Shown here: positions 1 to 11,700 of the stretch, piece by piece
Layout of the letters: every line of letters starts with the position of its first letter
Numbering within the stretch: the first letter of the stretch is position 1
From: Clarkia xantiana subsp. parviflora
Lineage: Eukaryota > Streptophyta > Magnoliopsida > Myrtales > Onagraceae
Length of the DNA: 64,000 nucleotides
Assembly (NCBI GenBank): GCA_036873135.1
Contig: JAPTYO010000009.1
Span: 29,161,756 to 29,225,755, forward strand
Reading direction: 5' to 3'
Made by a program: the position numbers and the translations under genes
The notes under the pieces: generated by a model
Database searches by the model: none
The model's input: the letters and a program-made list of their open reading frames with translations, nothing else
Told to the model about the DNA's origin: nothing

Positions 1-1941
1 CCCATGTACCACTTTGCTCCAAGGCCTGCATCTCGTCAATCATGGCTTGCTTCCATCCGGGATGAGCAAGCGCCTCACGAACAGTTTTGGGAATAGAAAC
101 GGAAGACAATGATGAAACAAAAGCAAAGTGGGATGGAGAAAGCCGATGAAAACTCAAAAAGTTATAAATAGGATGAGTGTTACGAGTGGATCTACTTCCC
201 TTTCGAAGGGCAATGGGCAACTCTTCGGATGAGTCAGGTTGGTCTGTAGTCGGTTCAGACACTTCAGATGGAATAGGAACTGTAGAGGTCTCTATTGCAG
301 TAGACTGTCTCTGTCGACGTTGATATTGAAGAAGAGGCGGTGGATCAATCGATGAAGGTGGAGCTTCTATCACAACGGAAGGAGATTGTGGAGCCTCTGA
401 CACACGTGGAGAGGAACGCATTTCTGACTCAATCGGAGGAGATGGAGTTTGTATCGGAAATGATGGTGGACTCAGGATAGGAAGTGATAACACATCAAGT
501 GTAGATGATGACTCGGCTATGGAAGGAGAAAAATATGGCGTGTCTTCAAAAAATGTGACATCCACAGACATATAGTATCGGTTCTTGACCGGAGAATAAC
601 AACGATATCCTTTCTGCAACCTGGAATATCCTAAAAAAACGCACTTGATGGCACGTGCAGCAAGTTTGTCAAGTCCTGGAGAAAGATCATGAACAAAGCA
701 GGTAGACCCAAAGACACGGGGTTCACATGAAATAATGGTTCCTTGGGAAACAAAATAGAGTATGGAATTTTATAACCAAGGGAAGACGAAGGCATTCTAT
801 TTATCAAATGACAAGCTGTTAAAACAGCATCACCCCAATAGCGGACTGGCACATTTTCATGGAGCAATAATGTGCGAGCAGTATCAATCAGATGCCTATT
901 TTTTCGTTCGGCAATACCATTTTGCTGCGGTGTATGAGGACATGTGGACTGATGTAGAATTCCATGTTGACTCAGAAATGAGGTAAACGTTCCCGAGAAG
1001 TATTCTCTTGCATTATCACTGCGAAGAATTTGGACTTTTTTACCAAACTGTGTCTGAATTTCAGCAAAAAATGACTGGAATATTGGAAATAGCTCGGAAC
1101 GTTCTTTCATTAAATATATCCAAGTGCAACGGGAGAACTCATCAATGAAAGTGACAAAGTACTTATACCCTGCAGAGGTAGGTACACGACTAGGACCCCA
1201 AATATCGGAGTGTATAACAGAAAAGGGAGAATTGACCCTGGTTTCACCATGACTTCTGAAGCTAGATCGAATATGTTTCCCGAGTTGACATGATTCACAT
1301 TGTAGTGTTTTGAGCTTATCCAATTTGGGAACCATTTGCTGAAGTTTGGATAAACTGGGATGACCAAGACGATCGTGAAGAAGGTTTGGAGACTCTGCAG
1401 CACAAATAATTGAGGATGACTTAAGGTAGTAAAGTCCTCCTGATTCATATCCTACAGCAATTGTTCGTCCGGTACTATGTTCACGTATAACAAGTGAGTC
1501 TTTACTGAAGGTTATTGAACAATTGAATGAACGTACCAGTTTGCTGACAGAGATGAGGTTGAAGGGACAACCAGGGATGTATAAAACAGACTCCAAGGAT
1601 ATAGAATGCATTGGTGAGACTGTACCAATTCCCTTGGGAGTAACTATAGAGCCATTTGCAAGAGTAATTTGATGACTAGAGTTTAATAGAGATATAGCGT
1701 CAAAAGAGGAAAGGTTACCCGTAATGTGGTCTGATGCACCTGAATCAATAATCCATAGATTTTGAGTATTACCAGACTGGGAGATGCAAGCGGTAGAACT
1801 AGTAGTTGCAGATGCTTGAACTTGTACTCCCTTAGTTTTCTTAAACTCCATAAACCTACTATATTCCGTTGCAGAAACAGTGATGTATTCTGTTGGAGAC
1901 ATGACGACAAAATCCAACCAGATGGCTCTGAACTGGAGCAA
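1..1941 (-). pseudogene. Element A protease-integrase-RT (copia pol), frameshifted
   Basis: The open frame from 1941 to 631 encodes a copia protease with the active-site motif WIIDSGASDH, a GAG-pre-integrase segment (LLHDRLGHPS with a following C-x-x-C), and the integrase core with HSDIWGP, the second Asp in LRSDNAREY and the Glu in QQNGIAERKNR. A one-base frame break near 727 ends the frame. Reading on in another frame to base 1 gives the linker to RT and then WKQAMIDEMQALE, the usual start of copia RT. The polyprotein would cut itself, make cDNA and integrate it. It is defective as it stands because gag is missing and the frame is broken. Confidence 0.85.
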
Positions 1942-1949
1942 CTAAATAA

Positions 1950-1991
1950 TTTTTTTTTTTTTTGTTTTTTTTTTTGTTTTTTTTTGTTTTT
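1950..1991. repeat. T-rich tract (A-rich in element A sense)
   Basis: About 40 bases of T interrupted by single G's. In element A's own orientation this is an A-rich stretch lying exactly between the captured calpain-like segment and the protease ORF. It could be a copied poly(A) tail or a simple sequence expansion. Confidence 0.8.
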
Positions 1992-2147
1992 GAGGATCAA
2001 GCTTATCAGATGGGCACTCTTGAATGGGACCAGCTAGTGACGGAGGATGTGTCCACAGAGGATAATTCCAACTTCACACAACAGAATATAGAATATGTCA
2101 GAGGCTGCCTTCGTATTGTGCTGAAAATAAATGCCCTGAAAATAATT

Positions 2148-2279
2148 GGTGAGTGGGTCCCTGTAGTTGTCGACGACTGGATCCCTTGTGAATCACCTGG
2201 AAAACCCGTATTTGCCACCAGTAAGAAAGGCAACGAACTTGCTAGTGGCAGACTCTGGTCCCCATTACTGTGCTTCAAA
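2148..2279 (+). pseudogene. DEK1-like calpain fragment captured in element A
   Basis: On the + strand, antisense to the retrotransposon, 44 codons read as a plant calpain of the DEK1 (phytocalpain) type: GEWVPVVVDDWIPCE, then SPGKPVFATSKKGNEL, followed directly by ASGRLWSPLLCFK. In the family, as I recall it, these two blocks lie in the protease core region separated by about 50 residues, so an internal piece is missing at the L/A junction (about 2240). The flanks of the open frame (from ~2000 and to 2429) are not recognisable as calpain. The fragment lacks the catalytic residues, so it is a captured relic. A distant match by chance is unlikely given the two ordered blocks. Confidence 0.7.
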
Positions 2280-2536
2280 TACGACCGTTCAGGACTTACG
2301 GACAAGAGATATATTCGCCTCTCTTTGTTGGCTTTCACCGAACAGGAGATTACTGGAATGAAGTCAGACGATGCCGGCGACTCGAACGGCGGAGGCGCGG
2401 CGGAAAACGGCGGCCGGATAGGTGACTAGTGATGTCAATTTTGAAAGATAAACCCTAATTTCAAAAGGGTTCTATCGGACTGAAGGAGGAACTTGGCGGC
2501 TCCGGGAGAAATAATGGACCTAGGTTAGACTTTTAG

Positions 2537-2548
2537 GCTCTGATACCA
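2537..2548 (-). other. Primer binding site of element A
   Basis: The reverse complement reads TGGTATCAGAGC, the standard plant copia primer site complementary to the 3' end of initiator methionine tRNA. It lies 0-3 bases inside the LTR end and fixes the element's orientation as minus. Confidence 0.92.
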
Positions 2549-2661
2549 ACTTACAATTAGAGAGCTGTTATTCCTTGACACTTCTAGGGTTGAGCAGAGA
2601 CTTGTATATATAGTGTAACTCCTTATCCTTAATGATAGTAATAATATCTCTATCTCTAACA
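2549..2661 (-). repeat. 5' LTR of element A (~113 bp)
   Basis: The LTR begins with TGTTAGAGAT on the minus strand at 2661 and ends next to the primer site. At about 113 bp it is short, as in Ale/Retrofit-type copia elements. It contains a TATATATA-like stretch near 2605. The partner LTR is outside the window, so the length rests on the primer site and the TG start only. Confidence 0.7.
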
Positions 2662-2712
2662 GGCACTATATTTGTTTTGGTTTGTGTTAATTAAGAATCT
2701 TTTTCTTTCCAG

Positions 2713-5700
2713 CTTGGCCATATCCTCAAGATTGCTTCAGGTTCCCTTCCCTAGGCAAACTGCATCGTCCGCTGAAGATGCTGCAGATATTGCCATTCCG
2801 AGTGCTGCTTCGGTTGAAGCAGCTAGTACCAATGCACAAGTCATGATTGAAGAAGATTCTATTACCTCATCTGTTCAGTACTGTTGTGATGGTTGCAGTA
2901 CAGTTCCAATACAAAGGCGTAGATGGCATTGCACTGTTTGTCCTGATTTTGATTTATGTGAGGCATGTTATGAAGTGTTATCAGATCAGCTTCCCCTGCC
3001 CCATTCTAAGGATCATCCAATGACTGCCATACCTATCGAGGTCGAGTCATTAGGAGCAAATGTCAACGACATGCACTATGTGGATGATGTAACTAAAACC
3101 GTGTTTTCTGGTAGGTCTGATGTTAGACCCAGGAACTCTGCTCCTTCTATACATATATTGGAACCCAACACATCTGGTGAATTTTCTTCTTCAGTAGTGG
3201 ACTCGGTCTTAATTTCTGCCTCTAAAAAGGAGGTGAATTCTCTGCTCTTGTCCGAGCTTCTTGAGCAGTTGAGAGGATGGACGGAGACAACATCTGGAGT
3301 TAGGGCAATTCCAGTTATGCAGCTGTTTTATCGATTATCATCAGCAGTAAATGGACCTTTCATTGGCAGCTCAAAGCCTGAGAGTATGAACTTGGAGAAA
3401 TTGATTAACTGGTTTCTGAAGGAAATAAAGATCGACAAACCCTTTATTGCCAGTTCCCGTTCATCGTTTGGAGAAGTTGGCGTGCTTGTCTTTATGTTTT
3501 TCACTCTGATGCTTCGGAATTGGCATCAACCTGGCAGTGATAGTTCTTCACGCACCCCAAATGGCGAAGCCCATGAAAGGAGTATGCTAGTTGTTGCTCC
3601 AGTTTTGTCAGATGATCACGGGAAAAGTGACTTCGCATCTCAGCTGCTTCTAGCTTGCAATTCTCTGAGGCAGCAACCTTTCATCAATTATTTGATGGAT
3701 ATTCTGCAGCAGCTAGTTCATGTTTTCAAGTCTTCCACGGATTTGGAGAATTCGCATGGTACGGTTGCTGGTTCTGGTTGCGGAGCTCTTTTGTCAGTTC
3801 GGAGGGATTTTTCTGCAGGAAATTTCTCTCCTTTTTTTTCAGATTCGTATGTTAAGTCACATCATGCAGATATTTTTACGGACTATCACAGGCTACTCTT
3901 GGAGAATGCTTTTAGACTCTTGTATGCGTTGATTCGACCAGAAAAGCAAGACAAGACAGGGGAGAAAGAGAAGGTTTCCAGAATTATTACTAGTAAGGAT
4001 CTGAAACTGGATGGTTATCAAGATGTTCTCTGCAGTTATATTAACAATTCTCAGACTTCTTTTGTGAGAAGATATGCAAGAAGGCTTTTCCTTCATCTCT
4101 GTGGGAGCAAAACTCATTATTACAGTGTACGGGATGCTTGGCAGTTCTCTAGTGAAGTCAAGAGACTTTACAAGCATGTCAATAAATCTGGTGGTTTTCA
4201 GAATTCGGTTTCGTACGAAAGAAGTGTGAAGATAGTAAAATGCTTGTCAACCATGGCAGAGGTAGCAGCTGCTCGACCTCGAAATTGGCAAAAGTACTGC
4301 TTGAGGCATGGAGATGTTTTTCCATTCCTACTGGATGGAGTATTTTCTTTCGGTGAAGAATCTGTCATTCAGACTCTTAAGCTCATCAACCTTGCCTTCT
4401 TCTCTGGGAATGTGATGCAGTTCCCACAAAAAGTTGAATCAGGAGACAGTGGGAACAGTCCTAGCAAACCAACTACACAGTTTGTTGATACCAAGAAGAA
4501 GAAAGGTGAAGATGCAAATGACTCTGCTTCGGAGAAGTCTTACATGGATATGGAGGCAGCAGTTGGGATATTTACGGATAAGGGTTGTGAGATGTTGACT
4601 CAGTTTATTGATTGCTTTCTATTAGAATGGAATTCTAGTTCAGTTCGCTCAGAGGCTAGGAGTGTCCTTTATGGCATATGGCATCACGGAAAGCAGTCAG
4701 TAAAAGAGACATTGTTCTCATTGTTGTTGCAGAGAGTGGACCGTCTTCCAGTGTATGGCCAAAATGTTGTTGAATATACAGAACTTGTCACTTGGTTGTT
4801 CGGGAAAGCTTGTGATACGAGTTCCAAGGCACAGACTCCAGACTTTGTAGAGCGTTGTTTGACTCCTGATATAATTAAGTGCATCTTTCAGACCCTTCAT
4901 TTCCAGAATGAGCTTTTGGCTAATCATCCAAATTCCCGCATATACAACACTTTGAGCGGCTTGGTGGATTTTGATGGATACTATCTCGAGAGCGAACCTT
5001 GTGTCACCTGCAGTTCTCCAGAAGTGCCGTACAGCAGGATGAAGCTAGAGAGTCTGAAATCTGAGACGAAATTCACCGACAGGCGAATCATTGTTAAATG
5101 TACAGGGAGCTATACCATCCAGACTGTGACTATGAATGTTCATGATGCCCGCAGGTCCAAATCTGTGAAGGTTTTGAACCTGTACTATAATAACAGACCT
5201 GTCACTGATTTATCGGAGTTGAAGAACAATTGGACGTTATGGAAGCGAGCAAAGAGTTGTCATCTTGCCTTCAATCAGACGGAGCTCAAAGTGGAATTCC
5301 CTATTCCAATTACTGCGTGTAATTTTATGATTGAGCTTGACTCGTTCTATGAAAATCTTCAGGCCCTCTCCCTTGAACCATTGCAGTGCCCTCGGTGCAG
5401 TAAGCCTGTTACAGATAAGCATGGGATTTGTAGCAATTGTCACGAGAACGCTTATCAATGCAGGCAGTGTCGGAACATTAATTATGAGAATCTGGATTCT
5501 TTCCTCTGCAATGAGTGTGGGTACAGCAAATATGGTCGGTTTGAATTCAACTTCATGGCAAAACCAAGCTTCTCATTTGATGACATGGAAAATGATGATG
5601 ACATGAAGAGAGGCTTGGCAGCCATCGAGTCAGAATCAGAAAATGCACATAGGAGATATCAACAACTCTTGGGGTTCAAGAAACCATTGTTGAAGATTGT

Positions 5701-8700
5701 ATCTAGCATTGGAGAAAATGAAATGGATTCACAGCAGAAGGATTCAGTCCAGCAAATGATGGTCTCATTGCCTGGACCATCTTGCAAAATTAATCGTAAG
5801 ATTGCTCTTCTTGGTGTCCTGTATGGGGAGAAATGCAAAGCTGCTTTTGACTCTGTCAGCAAAAGTGTGCAAACACTTCAAGGGCTACGCCGAGTTTTGA
5901 TGAATTACTTGCATCACAAGAATTCTGATAGTACTGAGGGTGGGTCAAGGTTTGTAGTGTCCAGGTCCCCTAGCAATTGCTATGGATGTGCATCTACGTT
6001 TGTTACTCAATGCCTTGACATGCTACATGCACTATGTAAACATCCAGTAGCCAAGAAACAACTTGTCGCTGCTGGTATATTATCTGAACTGTTCGAAAAT
6101 AACATCCATCAGGGTCCAAGAGCTGCTCGTGTTCAAGCTAGGACCGTCCTTTGTGCTTTCTCTGAGGGGGATATAAATGCAGTCTCTGAGCTGAACAGTC
6201 TAATTCAGAAGAAAGTCATGTATTGCCTTGATCATCACCGCTCTGTGGACATTGCTGTTGCCACTCGGGAGGAGCTATTGTTGCTTTCAGAAGTATGTTC
6301 TCTTTCAGATGAGTTCTGGGAATCAAGACTACGTGTTGCATTTCAGCTTTTATTCGCTTCCATCAAGGTGGGAGCTAGACATCCTGCGATATCTGAGCAT
6401 GTCATTCTCCCTTGTCTGAAGATTATCTCCCAGGCATGTACTCCTCCTAAATCTGATTCAGCTGATAAGGATCAGAGTATTGTCAAATCTTCGAAGGAAG
6501 AAAGTAGCTCAGGTCTATCTGGTGGAGCTACAAACAGTAGCAAGTCAATAGTAGAAGCCTCGGAAAAGAATCGGGTTGATTCAAACAAGATGCATGATAT
6601 TCAGTTGGTAAGCTATTTAGAGTGGGAGAAAGGAGCTTCATATCTTGACTTTGTTAGAAGGCAGTACAAAGTGTCTCAGGCAGTCAAAGTGGCTGGTCAG
6701 AAATCTCGTGCCCAGAGGCATGACTACCTCGCTCTGAAATATGCGCTCAAGTGGAAGCGTCGTGCTTTTAAGAGTAAGGGTGGCTTGGCTACATTTGAGC
6801 TAGGTTCATGGGTCAAAGAGCTTGTTCTAAGCGCTTGTTCACAGTCTATCAGATCAGAGATGTGCATGCTGATTAGTCTGCTTTGTGGGCAGAGTTTATC
6901 CAGAAGGTTCCGCATGTTGAATTTGCTGATGGGCTTACTACCGGCAACTCTTTCTGTCGGAGAGAGTGCTTCTGAATACTTTGAGTTACTCTTCAAGATG
7001 ATCGATTCAGAAGATGCACGTCTCTTCTTGACTGTACGAGGGTGTCTGGCTTCAATTTGCAAGCTCATTGCACAGGAAGTGGAGAATGTTGAAGCTTTAG
7101 AAAGGAGCCTGCACATCGACATTTCTCAGGGGTTCATCCTCCATAAGCTGATAGAGCTTCTTGGAAAATTCTTGGAGGTTCACAACATTAGATCCAGGTA
7201 TGCTGCTCATAGTTGGGGTTGTTTCAGGTTCTTTTTCCTTGTCTTGGTTCTCAAACATTCTGTACTAACTGATAGACATGTTACAGGTTTATGCAAGATA
7301 ATCTGTTGTCTGAAGTCCTTGAGGCTTTGATTGTGATCCGTAGCTTGATTGTTCAGAAGACAAAATTGATAAGCGACTGCAATCGGCTCCTAAAAGATCT
7401 TCTTGACAGCCTTCTTCTTGAAAGCTGTGAAAACAAAAGGCAGTTCATCCGTGCTTGCATAAGTGGACTGCAAATACATGGGGAGGAGAAAAAGGGACGA
7501 ACTTGTCTGGTATGTTAGGGCAATCGTTCTTTTTGAAGTTTCTTGTTCACTATACCAGTAGCATAGCATGCTTTTACAGTTGAGCAAATGACTTATCCGT
7601 GTAATTGAAGTACGCGTTGTCAGTACTATTTTAATGGATTATGGTTTTGCTTGCAGTTTATACTGGAGCAGCTCTGCAATTTGATCTGCCCATCAAAACC
7701 AGAGTCCGTCTATCTATTGGTTTTAAGCAAGGCACATACTCAGGAGGAGTTCATCAGGGGTTCAATGACTAAGAATCCCTATTCTAGTTCGGAGATTGGT
7801 CCTTTGATGCGTGATGTTAAAAATAAAATCTGCCGCGAATTGGATCTTATAGGCCTTCTAGAGGATGACTACAGCATGGAGTTGCTAGTGGCCGGGAATA
7901 TAATCTCTCTTGATCTGAGCGTTGCTCAAGTTTATGAGCAAGTTTGGAAGAAATCAAGTAGCCAGTCTGCAAGTGCGCTTTCGGCAGCTACCTTGCTTTC
8001 TGCTGCTTCCACAACAACAAGCAGAGACTCTCCACCAATGAACGTGACTTACAGACTTCAGGTATGATTTAGGGATTAGAAGTCCAGATATTTGGGGGAA
8101 ACAATTCATTTCTGAATTGTTACTTTTTTAGGAAAGAAGTGGTCGACTGGTTATAGTCAGTCAATAGCTTTTTGAAATGGAAAAAATAACATTTTCACTT
8201 TAAGTTTCACATTTGTACGGTCCCCTTTTTTTAGCATGGCTTTTGCATTCATTTCTTAACCTTGACGTGGTTTAATTGGCAGGGATTAGACGGTGAAGCG
8301 ACTGAACCCATGATCAAAGAATTGGAAGAAGATAGAGAAGAATCTCAGGATCCAGAAGTTGAGTTTGCAATAGCGGGTGCTGTCCGAGAATATGGAGGTC
8401 TAGAGATCATACTTAACATAATTCAGGTAAACGGTCACATTTTTCTGGACAAAACAGGACTTAGCTATACTTTTCCTTAATAAATATGCAATTTAAAAAA
8501 TGGTTTAATATGCTTTTATACTTGCAGAGGCTGCGGGACAATTTCAAGTCCAACCATGAACAGTTGGTAGCAGTTCTAAACCTTCTTATGCATTGCTGCA
8601 AGATAAAAGAGAACCGACGAGCTTTACTCAAATTAGGAGCTCTTGGATTGCTTCTCGAAACAGCAAGGCGTGCTTTCTCAGTGGAAGCCATGGAGCCTGC

Positions 8701-11700
8701 TGAAGGCATTCTCTTGATTGTTGAGAGCTTGACTTTGGAAGCAAATGAAAGTGATGACATCAGCATCACTGGAAGTGTCCTGGCCGTCAATAGTGAAGAA
8801 ACAGGTACGAGCGAACAAGCTAAGAAGATCGTCTTGATGTTTCTGGAAAGATTGTGTCATCCTCTGGGTAAGAAATCAAACAAGCAACAGAGGAACACAG
8901 AAATGGTTGCTCGGATCCTGCCCTACTTGACTTACGGTGAACCTGCTGCCATGTCCGCCCTTGTGGAACATTTCGACCCTTACTTGCAGGACTGGAAAGC
9001 ATTCGACAGTTTGCAGAAACAGCATGAGGACGATAACGTGGCCCAACAAGCCACTAAACAGAGACTAATGGTCGAAAATTTTGTCCGTGTCTCAGAATCT
9101 CTCAAGACGAGTTATTGCGGAGGGAGATTGAAGGACATGATCCATGAGAAGGGCATCATAGGTGTTGCAGTGGGACATTTGAGGGAGAGTTTTCCAGTCG
9201 GGTTCAAATCTAGTTCGGAATGGGCATCAGCACTGAAGCTGCCATCGGTCCCGCTTATACTGTCTCTACTTAAGGGATTATCAATGGGGCATTTGCCCAC
9301 TCAAAAGTGTATTGATGAGGGAGGAGTCCTCCCTCTCCTTCATGCTCTGGAGGGAGTATCTGGAGAAAATGAGATTGGAGCTAGGGCTGAAAATTTGCTG
9401 GACATGCTGGCGAACAAAGATGGTAATGGAGATGGGTTTTTGGAGGAGAAGGTGGGGTCATTGCGGCACGCTACCCGGGATGAAATGAGGCGGCTTGCCT
9501 TAAAGAAGAGAGAGCAGCTGCTTCAGGTAATCCTTTGCTTGTTTTCTGTGCTTAGTCTGATCAATTTAAAGAAAGGGCTAATCTCCAAACTGATTACTGA
9601 ACTTTGGCTTATTGCACGAAATATACTATCTTTTTAGGTTTTTTTTAAAAACTTTTTTCATATTTATCTAATTTTCCTTTCACTTTCAGTTTTTTGAAAT
9701 ACTATTCTCCTAACTTATATATTATTTTTAGAGTTGTAGAAATAGGATTGAGGAAATGCTGAAATAAGAGATACTATCACTAATCCTAGATTATTAGTGA
9801 TAGTATCTCTTATTTTAGAAGTTAGTAATAATAATATATTGATTAGGAAATAAGTATTTTAGTTATTAGGATTATGCAATCAGCATTAATAGGGAATATA
9901 TTCCATAGACTTATATTAAATAGATTCCTAATATTGTAATGGTTGATTCCTATTTAAAGGAAAGATAATGAATAAACAAAATAAGCAGAAAGTTAAATAG
10001 AAACTTAGGTTTCAGAGATGGTATACTCTCTCTAATGAGTTCAGGGTTAGTGTTCCCCTTGATGAGCCCAACTATCCACCATCTATCCTATCCACGGTCA
10101 TTTGATCATATATCCTAGGACCATAACATTTGGTATCAGAGCCGACGATCCCATGGACCCTCAGTTAATAAGTGAGATGACGAAGCTTCTCTCGGATTTG
10201 AAGGCTGGAATTGAAAGAATGTCGTTGGCGTGTAAAGAAATGAAAGTCATATGCAAGTCACCGCTACCGCCGCTGTCCCCGCCGCCGATTCAGCCACCAC
10301 CGCTGCTGTTTCAGCCACCTCCGGCGCAACAACAGCAACTACAGATACATCCGCAGCCACCACCCCCGCCGCCTCCACCACAGCAGCCGAAGCAGCCTCC
10401 CCTGTCACAGGTCAAATTACAGCCCTCACCTCTATTGTCGCCGCCCAAACCACTGCCATCGTCCTCGCAGCCCCAGCTGCTGTTTCCTCCACTGCAATCA
10501 CCTACACCTGTGCAGCCACAGCAGCCTCCGCTGCAAATCTCTGGAGCAGTTGCAGCCATTAACTTTCCCAGCCAGCCACAGATCTCGCCCCAGTGGCTGC
10601 CCAAGCCGCCGCCCCAGCCGCCGCCTAAACCGTCGTCACCCCCACCGTCACAGACAAGAGAACCGCTGCAAGCAAGACTCCAAGACTGGCCGAAGAGATC
10701 AGCTGCTACCTTGTCTGGCCAGCTGCATGTTCTAGATTTCATAAAAGAATATTTGGACAAGCAACACCTATCTTCAATACTCAAAAGAAGATGGATCTCC
10801 GAGCTTGAGGACAAGCTCGTTTTTCAAGGCTGGAGTAATGATACAATCACTAATCCTAGATTATTAGTGATAGTATCTCTTATTTTAGAAGTTAGTAATA
10901 ATAATATATTGATTAGGAAATAAGTATTTTAGTTATTAGGATTATGCAATCAGCATTAATAGGGAATATATTCCATAGACTTATATTAAATAGATTCCTA
11001 ATATTGTAATGGTTGATTCCTATTTAAAGGAAAGATAATGAATAAAGTCTCGCGTGTCTACCATTTCACCACCAAGGCATAGAAAATAAGCAGAAAGTTA
11101 AATAGAAACTTAGGTTTCAGAGATGGTATACTCTCTAATGAGTTCAGGGTTAGTGCTCCCCTTGATGAGCCCAACTATCCACCATCTATCCTATCCATGG
11201 TCATTTGATCATAACTGAGGTTATCTCCCATCTTGTCTTGCTCTGATACCAAAAAGTTACGCCCAGGAACACAAGATCGAAGATAGTAATGGTGAGAGGC
11301 CTGCGGTGGTTGGAAAGGCTTCTTCTTTCCACGCGCAATATTGAGCTCGTTAAGGAGAGCTCTAATCCTGACTAAAATTGAGATAATATTCAGCTTGATG
11401 TTTTATTCATTCTTCCAGTTTTTAAAAGAGACTAGATTATTACAAATAAGGAAAACACATTCAGCCATTATAGAAGAATATATTCTTCAGCTGATTGATG
11501 TGTTATTTAGGAAACTAGAAACTTAGGAAACTAGAAATATTCTATCTAGATTTTCTTGGCTGCCAAGAATAGAAAAGGTCTAGAACCCTAGCTAATTGGG
11601 CTGTCCCTTCCTAGAGTAGACCCGGCCCACAAATGCATCAGTAACATTTGTGGATAGTATCCTAGGACCATAACATTTTGTCTCTGTTTTTTTTTTTAAA

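Larger units (their letters stand above)
1..2661 (-). mobile_element. Element A: Ty1/copia retrotransposon, 5' part, truncated by window edge
   Basis: A copia element reads right to left: 5' LTR (2661 to 2549), methionine-tRNA primer site (2548 to 2537), a leader carrying a foreign calpain fragment, then protease, integrase and the first residues of reverse transcriptase at the window edge. Its remaining RT, RNase H and 3' LTR lie left of base 1. It sits just upstream of the BIG exon at 2713, probably inside a BIG intron and antisense to BIG. No recognisable gag capsid or CCHC knuckle is found between the primer site and the protease. The order protease-integrase-RT is diagnostic of copia. 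No target duplication can be checked because the other end is outside. Confidence 0.88.
9769..11675 (+). mobile_element. Element E: small non-autonomous LTR element in BIG intron 5
   Basis: Two ~360-380-bp direct repeats (9769-10128; 10839-11213 continued at 11658-11675) flank a ~710-bp interior starting with a methionine-tRNA primer site at 10131 (TGGTATCAGAGC). The interior has one proline-rich ORF and no pol, like a TRIM or TR-GAG element. The right LTR starts TGATACAATC and both copies end in CCATAACA. The right copy carries a ~36-base extra piece after 11046 and is split by fragment F. No matching target duplication was found (ataag on the left, ttttg on the right), so the outer ends may have been altered. 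Confidence 0.82.

Noticed and set aside
762..986. Short + strand frame over the element A integrase
   Set aside because: A shadow of the copia integrase coding sequence on the other strand.
2000..2429. A functional calpain gene
   Set aside because: Only 44 codons match, an internal block is missing, catalytic residues are absent, and it lies inside a retrotransposon in the opposite orientation.
9762..9815. MITE or terminal inverted repeat of a DNA transposon
   Set aside because: The hairpin is a single fold at one LTR end, with no second end and no target duplication; direct repeats and a primer site show an LTR element.
10311..10814. Minus-strand Gly/Cys-rich open frame opposite the element E ORF
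   Set aside because: It is the mirror of the proline-rich tract on the + strand; no independent start context or known motif.
11240..11251. A third complete LTR element in BIG intron 5
   Set aside because: Only one LTR, a primer site and a few leader bases are present; there is no interior or second LTR.
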